A stretch of 64,000 nt of DNA from Opitutales bacterium (GTDB taxonomy: Bacteria > Verrucomicrobiota > Verrucomicrobiia > Opitutales > Oceanipulchritudinaceae): the NCBI GenBank assembly GCA_020831525.1, contig JAFIGH010000002.1, forward strand, positions 55,085 to 119,084, written 5' to 3'. Under the pieces are notes generated by a model, which saw nothing but the letters and a program-made list of their open reading frames with translations, made no database searches and had not been told where the DNA came from. Position numbers and translations under genes: made by a program. How positions within the stretch are numbered: the stretch's first letter is position 1; each line of letters starts with the position of its first letter. Shown here piece by piece: positions 25,835 through 34,995 of this stretch.

Positions 25835-28800
25835 ATGAAAACATTTTCTCAATCAATTTTGTTCCGGTGGCTTTGCCCGCTCCTCCTGTTGACCCTTATC
25901 CCCCCGCTTCATGCGCAACTGCCGGAGGTCCATGTGCATGAGACGGCGGCGGAGTTTGTCGTCACGGCGGACTTTACCGGTAATGGCCTTGCCGATACGG
26001 TGATTGTCGACCGCACTTCGGGGGCCTACCGATTGGGGCGGCAAACTTCGTTCGCCATCGTCAGTTGGGAGGAGCCGCGCGCCACCGGAATCGGTGCCGT
26101 CACCGGGGCCTCCGCCGGTCGTGTGCAGGCAACCGGGCGCCATTCCCTCGTGGTGACCGCCCCTGAAGCGAACCGCATTCATGTGATCGATGTTGCTAAC
26201 ACGGCTTCGTCGCCCCAGGCGGCCTACGCCACCGGACGGACGGGGCCGCATTCCATTGCCACGGGACAGTTGGACGGCACGGGCGCGCTGGAGGATTTTG
26301 CCATCGCGACAATGCTGAACGACGGAGGCGCTCCCTATTCACTTGGCTTTTATGAGAACCTCGGCGGCGGAAATCTCGCGCTCCCCGGCCCGGGGTATAT
26401 CACCGACTCCACCGAGCTGATCGACCGGCTCCAGCGCGTTGCCTTGAGCACGGCACCGGCTCATTCGTCGACCCTCGGCTTCCTCGAAATGTCGGGCATG
26501 GAGTCCTGCCTTATGGTCGTTTCGCTGAACGAGGCGGGGCTGCCGCACCGGCTGAACGTCTGCGGCCTGCCCGTTGATGTCCGCTACGGGCTGGTGCGGT
26601 TCGGCGGTTCGTCCGTGGGCACGCTGCTCACCTATGTGCCGGGCGATAGCTTTTTCACGCGGCGCTCCCTCTCGCCGGCCGGGACGGACTTTGTCGCCGA
26701 TCCGCCGCAGGACTTCGCCGCGCCCTTTCCGCTCGGCAGCCTCGCTGCGGTGACGGGCGACGGCACGGTGCGGCTTGCGCTCCTTTCCGCCGACGGCATG
26801 GAGGTTGCCGTGTTTGAATTTGACGGACTTTCCCTCGGCGCGCTGGCCCAGACAATCGCCGCGCCCTCGGCTTCCGCGCCGATTACGGCGGTTGTGCCGG
26901 CGGGCGACGGCGAGGGCATGCTCGTGTTGCGGGGCGGGGACGCGCCGGGGCACAGTGCCGGGGCCGACTTTTATCGCTGGAACTCCGGAACGGGGGAGTT
27001 TGTCGTCGAGTCGAGCGCCGATTTTCCGTCCATCGCGCCCCGCGCGGGCATGGCCAATGTCACCCTTATGAGCGGCGAGCCATTTGTCGACGCCGCTGCC
27101 CGTCCGATCACCCTGCGCAACGCGCGCGACTGGACTTCGGGACCGCCGCCGACTATTCCGGGCGCGGTTGAAGTGACGGCGGAAATCTTCGCGAGTGAAA
27201 GTACCGGCCTTACCGACCCACAGGTTCTGAATCTCGGCCTTTCTGATCCCGGAACGAGCTTTGCTCTCCTCAATCAATATTCGGATCCGATTTCCATTTT
27301 CACGCTCTCGCGGGCGGGTGGCGCAGTTGTTGGTCAGGTGAGCATCGAGCCGCAGCCTGGGCTCTACGACCGGTCGATTGAACTGCGCTTCAACGCCAAT
27401 CCCGGCTCCCTCACCATTCGTTTCCGCGATGCCGGCGGCGCATGGCAGACCTACGCCGATCCCGGCCCCGAGCCGGATCCGTCGGACGCCGTCTATCCCG
27501 CATGGTTTTCCCAGTTTGCCGCTCTCGTCCGTTTCAGCGAGACGACGATTGAGTATTACGGCGAGAACGCGGCGGGCGAGACGACGCCCATCCGGCGCGC
27601 CCATTTCCGCTTCACGGAGCCACCCGAGACGCTGAGCACGCTCGACGACGGGGTTCCCGATTATGCCAAGCTCGGGCTCGGGGTAAACCCCTTCCGCCTG
27701 CCCGATGGCGATGCCAACGTCGGCGTCGGGAACGCGTTGCAGGCGATCCTCGCCGGGGGCTCTGTTCCGCCGCGCTGGCTGAGCGGTTCGGCCGTCGATG
27801 TCTACGTGCGTCCGCTTTCGCACGATGGCGATTCCAATCCGCTTACGCCGAGCCGTCTTGCCACCGATCCGCCGGAGACGCTGCCCGACGGCACGGTCTA
27901 CGGAGGCAACCAGATTTTTGCCCGCACGCTCAGCGGAGCCCCAGCTGGACAGGGCCGCGACCCCATCCCGGCGACACCGGAGCGCAACGAGGGACTGGGA
28001 ATCTACGCGCCGTTTGCCGAGCCCTCGGCCTACCTGGCAAATCTTTCGGGCGAGGCGACGGGCGTCTTTGTCGTTTCCACGAGGCCCGGCTATGCGCTCG
28101 CCGGACCGCTCCCCGACGATCCCGCACCCAGTTCCGTGGGGCGCGAGTTGATCGGCCTGCTCTCGCTCGCGGGAATCGAACACCCCGTCTACACCCACAC
28201 CTATAGCGGAGGAAGCCTTGCCGTCGAGGCCGCCGCATGGAAAGCCGGGGCCGAGGCGTTTTATTCCGCGCAGCCGCCGCCCGTGGTCACTGAGACCCTC
28301 GACGCTACGGAGACCTTGGCCGCGCTCCTCTTCGAACGGTGGTTGCAGGCGCGCTTCGTTGAGCGTGGATTGCTCGCGGGTGACTATGCGTTGACGAGCC
28401 CGGACGCAGGGAGTCCGCCCGCCTTCAACACCGATTATCTCACCTTGACCCCCTACCGCACCCGCGAGGGCGCGCGGCCCATGACACTCGCGACAGAGGG
28501 GGCCGTTTCCGCCGTGCAGGACGCGCTTCGCGCCGTCACGCGATGGGACGATACCCACGGTGCCTACAACCTCGCTGTCGCCGCCGCGACCGTGCGGGAT
28601 TTTGCGCGCAATTCACCTTCCGCCGGTGCCGAGGCCCTCCGCACCGTGGCAAGAGATGTCTACCGGATCAGCGCGGCGCACGGAAACGAACTTCCCGGCG
28701 CGCTCGAACCACCGGTCGATGTTCTCCGGCGTTTCATCGCCACAGGCGGTTTGCCCGAGCCGTATACGCCGGGATTCTCTGATCTCGCCGGCGCACCCTT

Positions 28801-29578
28801 TACGGCGCTCGCGCCTGCGGTTTATGCGGATGCGGTGGCGGGGATCGTCGCCGCGACAGACCTCCCGGCCCCGCGTGCGACGGATTCCCTGCAGGTGGAG
28901 TTTCGCGCGGACTCGCTCGATTATCCGGGCTGTCTGGTGGTGCAGGAAGCCTCCCTTCCCGGCGTGCTCTACAGCCTCTTCAACCGCGACGGGCGCGCCT
29001 TCCGGCTGCCCGCCAGTTTCGAAATGCTGCCCGGCACGCGCCTCTTCGTCCATGTCTTCACCGACACGCCTTTCACCGCCTGCGCGGGCAGCGCTCTGGA
29101 AGTGATCGAAGTCGCGGGCGCGGCTGTCCCGCAGGTGCAGGTCCTGCCCACGGGCAGCGGTTCGGATGCCGACGGAAACCTCCTCGGCGACGAATGGGAA
29201 AAGGCCTTCTTTGGCGATACCGGTGTCGATCCCTGGGAAGACGCCGCCGGGGATGGATACACCTACCTCCAGAAATACCTCGACGGGAAAGATCCGTTCC
29301 TGCCCATGAGCTATGCCGATGAGCCCGCCGCCAGCCTTCAGCTGCCCGTTCTCCATATCGACAACTCAAATCCCTCGCTCGTTGTGGTGTCCTTCGATTT
29401 TCCCGAACCCTATGCCAGTATGCTTGATTTCCAGGTGTTTGAAGATCCGACTTTGAGCGGTGACTGGATGCCCGCACCCTACACCGTCACGAGTCCGGTG
29501 TCCGGTTCTTTTGAAGTGTCCATTCCGCTCGGGGGCGGTCCGGGCTCGTTCTGGCAAATCGGAATGAGCTTGCCCTGA
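25835..29578 (+). CDS. Exported FG-GAP-like protein with calcium-type repeat, 1247 residues
   Basis: A signal peptide (FRWLCPLLLLTLIPPLHAQ) leads to an N-terminal region of about 300 residues with FG-GAP/VCBS-like blades: TADFTGNGLADTVIVDRTSG, ATGQLDGTGALEDFAIAT and similar. Around 605-645 is an Asp-rich segment (DDGVPDYAKLGLGVNP...DGDANVGVGNALQAILAGG) like the calcium-binding repeats of verrucomicrobial surface proteins. Another such segment near 1110-1150 reads DADGNLLGDEWEKAFFGD, then DPWEDAAGDGYTYLQKY and GKDP. The middle part (about 700-1000) is mixed helix and strand without a known motif. There is no PEP-CTERM or other sorting tail. Last gene of the three-gene operon; no terminator hairpin was found after it. 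Function unknown; ligand or calcium binding outside the cell is plausible. Confidence 0.82.
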   Translation: MKTFSQSILFRWLCPLLLLTLIPPLHAQLPEVHVHETAAEFVVTADFTGNGLADTVIVDRTSGAYRLGRQTSFAIVSWEEPRATGIGAVTGASAGRVQATGRHSLVVTAPEANRIHVIDVANTASSPQAAYATGRTGPHSIATGQLDGTGALEDFAIATMLNDGGAPYSLGFYENLGGGNLALPGPGYITDSTELIDRLQRVALSTAPAHSSTLGFLEMSGMESCLMVVSLNEAGLPHRLNVCGLPVDVRYGLVRFGGSSVGTLLTYVPGDSFFTRRSLSPAGTDFVADPPQDFAAPFPLGSLAAVTGDGTVRLALLSADGMEVAVFEFDGLSLGALAQTIAAPSASAPITAVVPAGDGEGMLVLRGGDAPGHSAGADFYRWNSGTGEFVVESSADFPSIAPRAGMANVTLMSGEPFVDAAARPITLRNARDWTSGPPPTIPGAVEVTAEIFASESTGLTDPQVLNLGLSDPGTSFALLNQYSDPISIFTLSRAGGAVVGQVSIEPQPGLYDRSIELRFNANPGSLTIRFRDAGGAWQTYADPGPEPDPSDAVYPAWFSQFAALVRFSETTIEYYGENAAGETTPIRRAHFRFTEPPETLSTLDDGVPDYAKLGLGVNPFRLPDGDANVGVGNALQAILAGGSVPPRWLSGSAVDVYVRPLSHDGDSNPLTPSRLATDPPETLPDGTVYGGNQIFARTLSGAPAGQGRDPIPATPERNEGLGIYAPFAEPSAYLANLSGEATGVFVVSTRPGYALAGPLPDDPAPSSVGRELIGLLSLAGIEHPVYTHTYSGGSLAVEAAAWKAGAEAFYSAQPPPVVTETLDATETLAALLFERWLQARFVERGLLAGDYALTSPDAGSPPAFNTDYLTLTPYRTREGARPMTLATEGAVSAVQDALRAVTRWDDTHGAYNLAVAAATVRDFARNSPSAGAEALRTVARDVYRISAAHGNELPGALEPPVDVLRRFIATGGLPEPYTPGFSDLAGAPFTALAPAVYADAVAGIVAATDLPAPRATDSLQVEFRADSLDYPGCLVVQEASLPGVLYSLFNRDGRAFRLPASFEMLPGTRLFVHVFTDTPFTACAGSALEVIEVAGAAVPQVQVLPTGSGSDADGNLLGDEWEKAFFGDTGVDPWEDAAGDGYTYLQKYLDGKDPFLPMSYADEPAASLQLPVLHIDNSNPSLVVVSFDFPEPYASMLDFQVFEDPTLSGDWMPAPYTVTSPVSGSFEVSIPLGGGPGSFWQIGMSLP

Positions 29579-29710
29579 GGATGCGGTCTTGAATCCGTGA
29601 GTGGTTTCGACCAAAAAAATCTTGTCTTCCACGACCCATTTAAAAAACTCAGGGTTTTTAACATTGCGGGACATGCTGTTCAGGTATTTTTCGAAAACGG
29701 AGAAGATAGG

Positions 29711-30710
29711 ATGGGGCAGAAGAGAATAAAGTCAGACAAGGTCGCAGTATATCATTTATATACGCGGATCGTGCACAAGCGTCATTTACTGGAGGATATG
29801 CAGCGGGAAGTGTGGGTCGCGGCGCTGCACCGCGCGGCGCGCTTCAGCGGCGTGGAGCTTATCACCTACTGCGCCATGCAGTCGCATGCGCACATCCTTG
29901 TGCGCGTGGACCCGGCGAAGAAAGAGTGCGCCGACGCGGAGCTGGTGGTACGCTTCGAGGCGCTCTACGGGCGGTCGCGCGCGGCGTGGTGTCGGCTCAA
30001 CGCGCGCGAACTTGCGGCGGTGCTGGCGCAGGGGGAGACCTCCCGGGCGCGGGAACTGCGGGAGCGTCTGTGGGCGCGCATGGGGGACATCTCGGCTTTC
30101 ATGCAAACGCTCAAGCAGCGCTACACCAAATGGTTCAACCACACTCACGAAATGGAAGGCACGCTGTGGGCGGAGCGTTTCGGCAGTGTGCTGGTGGAGG
30201 ACGATCCGTCCATTGTCGCACTGGTGGCGGCATATATCGACCTGAACCCGGTGCGCGCGGGCCTTGCGGCGTTGCCGGAAGACTATCGCTGGTGCGGCTA
30301 TGCGGAGGCGCTGGCGGGCAACGAGAATTTGCGCGCGTCGCTGGCGAAGTGCCGTCCGGGGCGGGGTGATGCGCCGCAGGCATTGGGGCGCTACCGAATG
30401 CTGATGCTGGGCAAGGGAGCGTCGTCGAAGCGCGAAGGCACAGGCGGGAGCATTGATCCAGAGGCGCTTGCGGAAGGCTCTGGCGGACGGCGGTGAGCTG
30501 TTGGCGCACGAGCTGTTACGCCTACGTTTGCGGTTTATGACGCGGGGCCGTGTTTTGGGCACGGAGCACTGGCTGAGCGACGGCGAGGGGGCGCGGGCGC
30601 TGAACCAGCTCAAGAAGCCGCCTGCCGTGGCACCGTTGGATATGGTCTCCGGGCTACCGCTCGCGGTGGCGTACCGTCGAACGGCAGCAAACGGATCGGA
30701 AATCCCGTGA
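29711..30710 (+). pseudogene. RAYT (REP-associated tyrosine transposase), frameshifted near its end
   Basis: The first 262 codons give a Y1-type transposase: start MGQKRIKSDKVAVYH, HUH motif in SHAHILVRV, a family-type insertion, ERFGSVLVEDD, and YIDLNPVRAGLA carrying the catalytic-type Tyr. At about 30476-30477 one extra G in GAAGGC changes the frame and a TGA follows at 30496. If the G is removed the text continues EALADGGELLAHELLRLR through LGTEHWLSDGEGARALNQLK, matching the intact copy at 33869-34876. So either the gene lost its C-terminal 70 residues recently or the base is a sequencing error. The HUH core is intact, so the short form could still bind DNA. The upstream frame to 29597 is not part of the family. 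Confidence 0.8.
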
Positions 30711-30825
30711 GGTAGACGGAAGTATCCGAAAGGCCGGCAACGGATAACCGGAAAAATATCTCCGTTCGTCATGCCGCCTGTCGCCGAGCGGGTGGGTGCG
30801 TGGATTCGGAGAGGCAGTCTTCAAT

Positions 30826-31674
30826 TCACGGATTACCGATAGACGACTCGCGCCCGCCGCCGAAGCGGGGCCGGAACATCCGTGTTGTTTCGGCTTGTTC
30901 CATTTGTTCCGGGGTGAGGATACCGCTGAACCGTTCACGGAGCGCTTCGGTGTATGTAAAGTCTTCCCCGGTTTCGCGGGCGATGAGAGCTTCCTGGGTG
31001 AGGACGTGCAGGGCCTCGTAGGCGGCGGCCTGCTGGTCGGCGGAGAGATCGAGGGAGTCGCTAAGACGGGAAACGCCTGCGGATGCGGCGGCTTCCGCGC
31101 GCTCGTAGATCGACTCCTGCGATTGCTCGAGGTAGGTCTCGAACTGGGTGTCGGTGAGGATTTCGCCCATCGCGGCGTCCATGTCGAAGCGTTCGCCGGC
31201 GCCCATCCCCCAGCCGCCGGGGCCGGTGCGCCGGGCGAGGAGAGCGCGCACTTGTTCCCGCTGCTCGTCGCTGAGGTGCAGCATGGCGTCAAGTGCCTCC
31301 ACACGGGCCTCGCGGCGGCTCTCCATACGGGACTGGATGCGTTGCGCGAGGGCTATTGCGGCTTCGTCCAGTTCGGGTCCGGCATCGACGGATTCTTCGA
31401 CCGGTGTGACCTCGACGACCGGGGCGGCGACCCGCTCCCGTGCGCGAGCAAGGTTTTCCCGCAGGTCCCGGTTTTCCGCTTCAAGCAGGCCAATTTCGGA
31501 TTCGAGAGAGCGAAGCTCGGCGCGCATCTCCGGATCCGCCTGAGCGAGCGGCGGCGCGGGCGGCGGCTCTTCTGGCGGTGCCGCAAGCGGAGACCACCAC
31601 ACTCCGAGAGCGAGGCCGGCGGCAAGAAAACCGGCGGCGGTAACGGTAATGCGGAGGAGCGATGTCTTTTTCAT
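30826..31674 (-). CDS. Membrane-anchored coiled-coil protein with Spy/CpxP-like motif
   Basis: The 282-residue product has an N-terminal signal or anchor segment (LLRITVTAAGFLAAGLALGVWW), a Pro-rich linker (PPEEPPPAPP) and a coiled coil (ELRSLESEIGLLEAENRDLRE). The rest is helical and rich in Glu, Gln and Arg, with LHLSDEQREQVRALLARR and a second LDLSADQQAAAYEAL. The L-x-L-(S/T)-x-(D/E)-Q pattern recalls Spy/CpxP-type periplasmic proteins (LTxxQ). No catalytic motif is seen. Periplasmic chaperone or envelope-stress roles are possible but unproven. The start at 31674 (MKKTSLLR) is chosen over 31731 because it begins the signal segment. Confidence 0.7.
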   Translation of the reverse strand: MKKTSLLRITVTAAGFLAAGLALGVWWSPLAAPPEEPPPAPPLAQADPEMRAELRSLESEIGLLEAENRDLRENLARARERVAAPVVEVTPVEESVDAGPELDEAAIALAQRIQSRMESRREARVEALDAMLHLSDEQREQVRALLARRTGPGGWGMGAGERFDMDAAMGEILTDTQFETYLEQSQESIYERAEAAASAGVSRLSDSLDLSADQQAAAYEALHVLTQEALIARETGEDFTYTEALRERFSGILTPEQMEQAETTRMFRPRFGGGRESSIGNP

Positions 31675-31927
31675 GGTCGGATCCGGAAATGTCGATTCGG
31701 CTGTGAAAAGGGAATGCAAGCCCGCCCGCAAGTCAACCGGGCTGCACTCCCGAAAGGCGCGATCTCGGCGACGGTGTTGGCACGAGGTGGAGCGTCACCG
31801 GATGTGGCAGTCACCCGTGGTGCGCGCGGATCCGCCGTCGACGCGGAATTCGCAAGAAAAAGGTTTGACCGCACGGGGCAGGACGGTCTTCTTTCAATCT
31901 TTTGCATTCAAATCCCGAAGATCTCTT

Positions 31928-32128
31928 ATGCCAGTTGAAGTGAAGATTCGCAAGGGTGAGCCCATGGAGCGCGCCCTTCGCCGTTTGAAGAAGAAGCTCG
32001 ACCGCGAGGGCGTCATCCGCGACGTCCGCGCCAAGCGCTATTTTGAAAAGCCGAGCGAGGTCCGCCGCCGCAAGAAAAAGGTGGCCGCCTTTTCGGCCAT
32101 GTTGCGCGCCCGCTACGAAAACCTCTGA
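31928..32128 (+). CDS. rpsU: 30S ribosomal protein S21
   Basis: The 66-residue basic protein matches S21: MPVEVKIRKGEPMERALRRL at the N-terminus, KKKLDREGVIRDVRAKRYFE in the middle, and a KPSEVRRRKKK tail. S21 joins the small subunit near the anti-Shine-Dalgarno region and helps initiation. Longer in-frame extension upstream (to 31649) is not part of the family. No strong Shine-Dalgarno site precedes it. A clear intrinsic terminator follows, so it is probably a single-gene transcript. Confidence 0.95.
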   Translation: MPVEVKIRKGEPMERALRRLKKKLDREGVIRDVRAKRYFEKPSEVRRRKKKVAAFSAMLRARYENL

Positions 32129-32149
32129 GGGGCCCGCACCGGTCCGGAC

Positions 32150-32182
32150 GAAGCCTTGCCGTTATCCGCGGCGAGGCTTTTT
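32150..32182 (+). terminator. Intrinsic terminator after rpsU
   Basis: AAGCCTTGCCG (32150-32160) pairs with CGGCGAGGCTT (32168-32178) in an 11-bp stem with one G-U pair and a 7-base loop; six T residues run from 32177 to 32182. Confidence 0.9.
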
Positions 32183-32271
32183 TGTATCTTCAGAACGGTT
32201 TTTGCATTGCCGCCCGCATCCGCGCGCGGGCACGCTTTTCCGATTCACCTCCTGTCACGCACCAATCTGTA

Positions 32272-33231
32272 ATGAAGATCGCCCTGTCGAGCTGCTGGAA
32301 CTCCCATCGCCACGAAGACGGTTACAAGATGGTGACGGAGATGGCCGACCTCGGCTTCGCGCACATCGAGTTGTCCCACGGCATCCGCATCGGGCTTGTG
32401 CCGGGGATTCTCAAGGCGCTTGAAGAAGGGATCGTACAGGTCGCCTCAGTGCATAATTTTTGTCCCCTGCCGACAGGTGTCATGGGGGCCGCGCCCAATC
32501 TCTACGAACCGACCGCGCGCGGTAAGCAGGAGCAGGATCTTTGGTTCCGGCACACCCTCAAAACGCTGGATTTCGGCGCGCGCGTTGGAGCGGATCTCAT
32601 GGTCATTCATTCCGGGTCGATGCGGTTCGCGCTGCGCGACTACGACAAGAAGCTGGACGGGCTGTTGGAGGCGGCGGAGGGCGGCGACGAAAAGGCGGAC
32701 ACGACCAAAGCGAAGGCAAAGGCGGCGGCGTTTGTCGAAAAGTCGCTCGCGAAGTTCCGCAAGCGGATGAAGGCGCCCCGCCACCGTCTCATCGAAAACT
32801 TCAAACGCATCGCCGAGCCCGCCCGCGAGCGGGGGATCCGCGTGGCCATCGAGAACCGCGAGGGATTTGTCGAGCTGCCTCTCGATGAGGACATGCCTCT
32901 CCTCTTACAGGATTTGGAGGAGCCTGATGTCTTCGGCTACTGGCACGACTCCGGGCATGCCCAGCTCAAGGAGCGCATGGGCATCGTCAAACACACCTCC
33001 CTCCTCGAAGGCAACCGCGCCCGGCAGTTCGGTTTTCACCTCCACGATGTTAGCGAAGAGGGCCGTGACCACCAGCCGCTCGGGTCTGGCGTCATCGACT
33101 GGGAGACGGTCGCTTCCTTCTTCCGCGACGACGACCTCCTCGTCGTCGAAATGAGTCCGCGCCAGCGCAGCAGCTCCATCGCCGAAAGCCGCGATTTTCT
33201 GCAAAAACTCCTCGCCGCGAAAACGGCGTAG
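32272..33231 (+). CDS. Sugar phosphate isomerase/epimerase-like TIM barrel protein
   Basis: The 319-residue product resembles the xylose-isomerase-like/AP-endonuclease-2 TIM barrel family. It starts MKIALSSCWNSHRHEDGYKM, with barrel strands AHIELSHG, LMVIHSG, VAIENREG, GYWHDSGHAQ, FHLHDV and VVEMSP. Glu (IEN), Asp/His (WHDSGHA), His (HLHD) and Glu (VEM) are plausible metal ligands. Members isomerise sugars or inositols; the substrate is unknown. The start at 32272 follows the rpsU terminator by about 90 bases; the open frame to 32182 overlaps the terminator and is rejected. Confidence 0.8.
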   Translation: MKIALSSCWNSHRHEDGYKMVTEMADLGFAHIELSHGIRIGLVPGILKALEEGIVQVASVHNFCPLPTGVMGAAPNLYEPTARGKQEQDLWFRHTLKTLDFGARVGADLMVIHSGSMRFALRDYDKKLDGLLEAAEGGDEKADTTKAKAKAAAFVEKSLAKFRKRMKAPRHRLIENFKRIAEPARERGIRVAIENREGFVELPLDEDMPLLLQDLEEPDVFGYWHDSGHAQLKERMGIVKHTSLLEGNRARQFGFHLHDVSEEGRDHQPLGSGVIDWETVASFFRDDDLLVVEMSPRQRSSSIAESRDFLQKLLAAKTA

Positions 33232-33386
33232 GCGCGGCTTCGGCGGGGGATTGCATGTCCGCGGGTGTTCGCACATCGCGGACTGGCCGCCAAGATGGCA
33301 CCCACCAACAGCCATCGGTTGATCGGCGGCGTGCCGTGCCCGTGTGCGTGCCCTTATCCGAGTGCCGCCGGGGGAGGTCGCCGCGC

Positions 33387-33692
33387 TCACTCCGGCGGCT
33401 TGCGGAACGACGTCGGCCCTTGTTTGCCCGCCACGCGGTGGTAGGTCCCCGTAAGCTTGTCCCGCTCGTATTTCGTGAACCCGGCCTTTTCGACGTTGCG
33501 GTTGTCGAGGCGCGCCGCCGTTTGCCCCGGCGTGTGTTTCGAGGCGATGTTTGGCGCTTGGATCACGCGCCGCACCGGCGCACCGGTTTCGGGGTGCTGC
33601 CGCAGCGCGGGATCCGCCATCGACTGCGCGACCTCAAAGCGCTCCCCGGCGCTCCCGTCCTTATCGACGACCTCGTAAACGTAGATGGGCAT
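33387..33692 (-). CDS. FmdB-like protein lacking all zinc-ribbon cysteines
   Basis: The 101-residue protein begins MPIYVYEVVDKDGSAGERFE, the same strand pattern as FmdB-type zinc ribbons (MPxYxYxC), and keeps the later half-motif as HPETGAPVRRV. No cysteine is present anywhere, so it cannot hold zinc in the usual way. The C-terminal half (GFTKYERDKLTGTYHRV) is basic and polar and may contact nucleic acid or a ribosomal partner, which is inference. No role is known to me. It follows the RAYT gene on the same strand after a 177-base gap, with no evidence of co-regulation. Confidence 0.65.
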   Translation of the reverse strand: MPIYVYEVVDKDGSAGERFEVAQSMADPALRQHPETGAPVRRVIQAPNIASKHTPGQTAARLDNRNVEKAGFTKYERDKLTGTYHRVAGKQGPTSFRKPPE

Positions 33693-33868
33693 GGTGTTTA
33701 GTTTCTATGCAGGGAACGACCCGCGGCGAGAGCGGGCAAGTCTCGATTCCTCATTTCGCCGTCGCTCCGTGAATGGACCGGACGGCCACCGTTGCTTTTG
33801 TCAGGAAAGAAAGCCGACGGAGACACGCAACGCAGGCGGGGCTCTCCATTGGCGCAAAGACCTCGTCG

Positions 33869-34876
33869 TCACCGGCGCGGGTCTTCCACCGCGCAACACC
33901 TCGCCCGCGAGCGCGCGACCGAGAGTTCCACATTGTCGAGACATTCGACGGGTCGACTTGGCGGCGGACGCTTCAACTGCGCGAGGATGCGGGCACCGCC
34001 TCCGCGTTCCAGCCAGTCGCTGGAACCGAGCGCCCGGCCCTCTGAGAAAAACCGCACGCGCAGCCGCAGCAACTCGTGCGGTTGCAATTCCCCGCCGTTC
34101 TTCACTGCCTCCAGCAGCGCTTCAGGGCCGATGCGCGCGCCTGTGCCGTCGCCCTTCGCACCCGCTCCCTTTCCGAACATCAGCATACGGTAGCGCGCCA
34201 GCGCTTCCTTCCTCTCCTTCGCCGCCGGAAAGCAGTCCGCAAGCGCGCGGCAAAGGGTTTCGTTCCCCGCGAGCGCCTCTGTGTAGCCGCACCAGCGGTA
34301 GTTCTCGGGGAGGTCCGCCAAGCCCGCGCGCACCGCGTTCAAGTCAATGTAGGCCGCGATCAGGCCGACAAGCCACGGCGTGTCCTGCACGATCACGCTG
34401 CCGAAGCGCTCGGCCCACAGCGTGCCCGCCGTCTCGTGCGCGCGGTTGAACCAGCGCGTATAGCGCTGGCGCAGGGTACGCATGAACTCCGAGACATCCC
34501 CCATGCGCCGCCGTAGACGCTCCCGCAGTGCTTCCGCTGTCTCCGGGGGATCGTTCGCGAGCGCATGCGCCAGCTCATCCGCGTTGAGCCCGCTCCACTG
34601 CGCGCGCGACTCCCCGTAGAGGGCGCGGTAACGCCGCACGAGCGTGGCGTCGTCGCACATCCGCGCCGCTGTATCAATGCGCACAAGGATGTGGAAGTGC
34701 GTCTCCAGAACACAGTAGGTGACCACCTCAACCCCGCTGAATTCCGCCGCGCGGTGCAGCGCCGCGACCCACACCTCCCGCTGCCCCTCCGCCAGCAACC
34801 GCCGCTTCTGAATCACCCGTGAAGTCACGTGATACACCGCCGGCCCGTCTTCTCTTTTGATACGAATCTCGCCCAT
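33869..34876 (-). CDS. RAYT (REP-associated tyrosine transposase), intact
   Basis: The 335-residue protein is a Y1-type single-stranded DNA transposase of the RAYT group. Landmarks: REDGPAVYHVTSRVIQKRRL at the N-terminus, the HUH motif in THFHILVRI, an insertion of about 90 residues, AERFGSVIVQDT, and YIDLNAVRAGLADLPENYRW with the catalytic-type Tyr. A C-terminal extension (GGELQPHELLRLRVRFF...GRALGSSDWLE) is shared with the frameshifted copy at 29711-30710. RAYTs are thought to spread REP palindromes. The ATG at 34876 (MGEIRIKRE) is preferred over 34891. It is divergent from the sugar-activation operon. Confidence 0.88.
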   Translation of the reverse strand: MGEIRIKREDGPAVYHVTSRVIQKRRLLAEGQREVWVAALHRAAEFSGVEVVTYCVLETHFHILVRIDTAARMCDDATLVRRYRALYGESRAQWSGLNADELAHALANDPPETAEALRERLRRRMGDVSEFMRTLRQRYTRWFNRAHETAGTLWAERFGSVIVQDTPWLVGLIAAYIDLNAVRAGLADLPENYRWCGYTEALAGNETLCRALADCFPAAKERKEALARYRMLMFGKGAGAKGDGTGARIGPEALLEAVKNGGELQPHELLRLRVRFFSEGRALGSSDWLERGGGARILAQLKRPPPSRPVECLDNVELSVARSRARCCAVEDPRR

Positions 34877-34995
34877 AATGCAGGCAACCATGGAGCCATC
34901 GGCATTCCAAACGCAAGATTATTTTCTTCAAGATATTGAAAAGCGGCACGGCGTGCTTGCTTCGCGGCGCGCGGGGTGCAAGACAAACGCTGTTC

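Noticed and set aside
26339..28558. A 739-codon minus-strand frame inside the third giant-protein gene
   Set aside because: Antisense shadow in GC-rich sequence; plus strand has a signal peptide and FG-GAP-like motifs.
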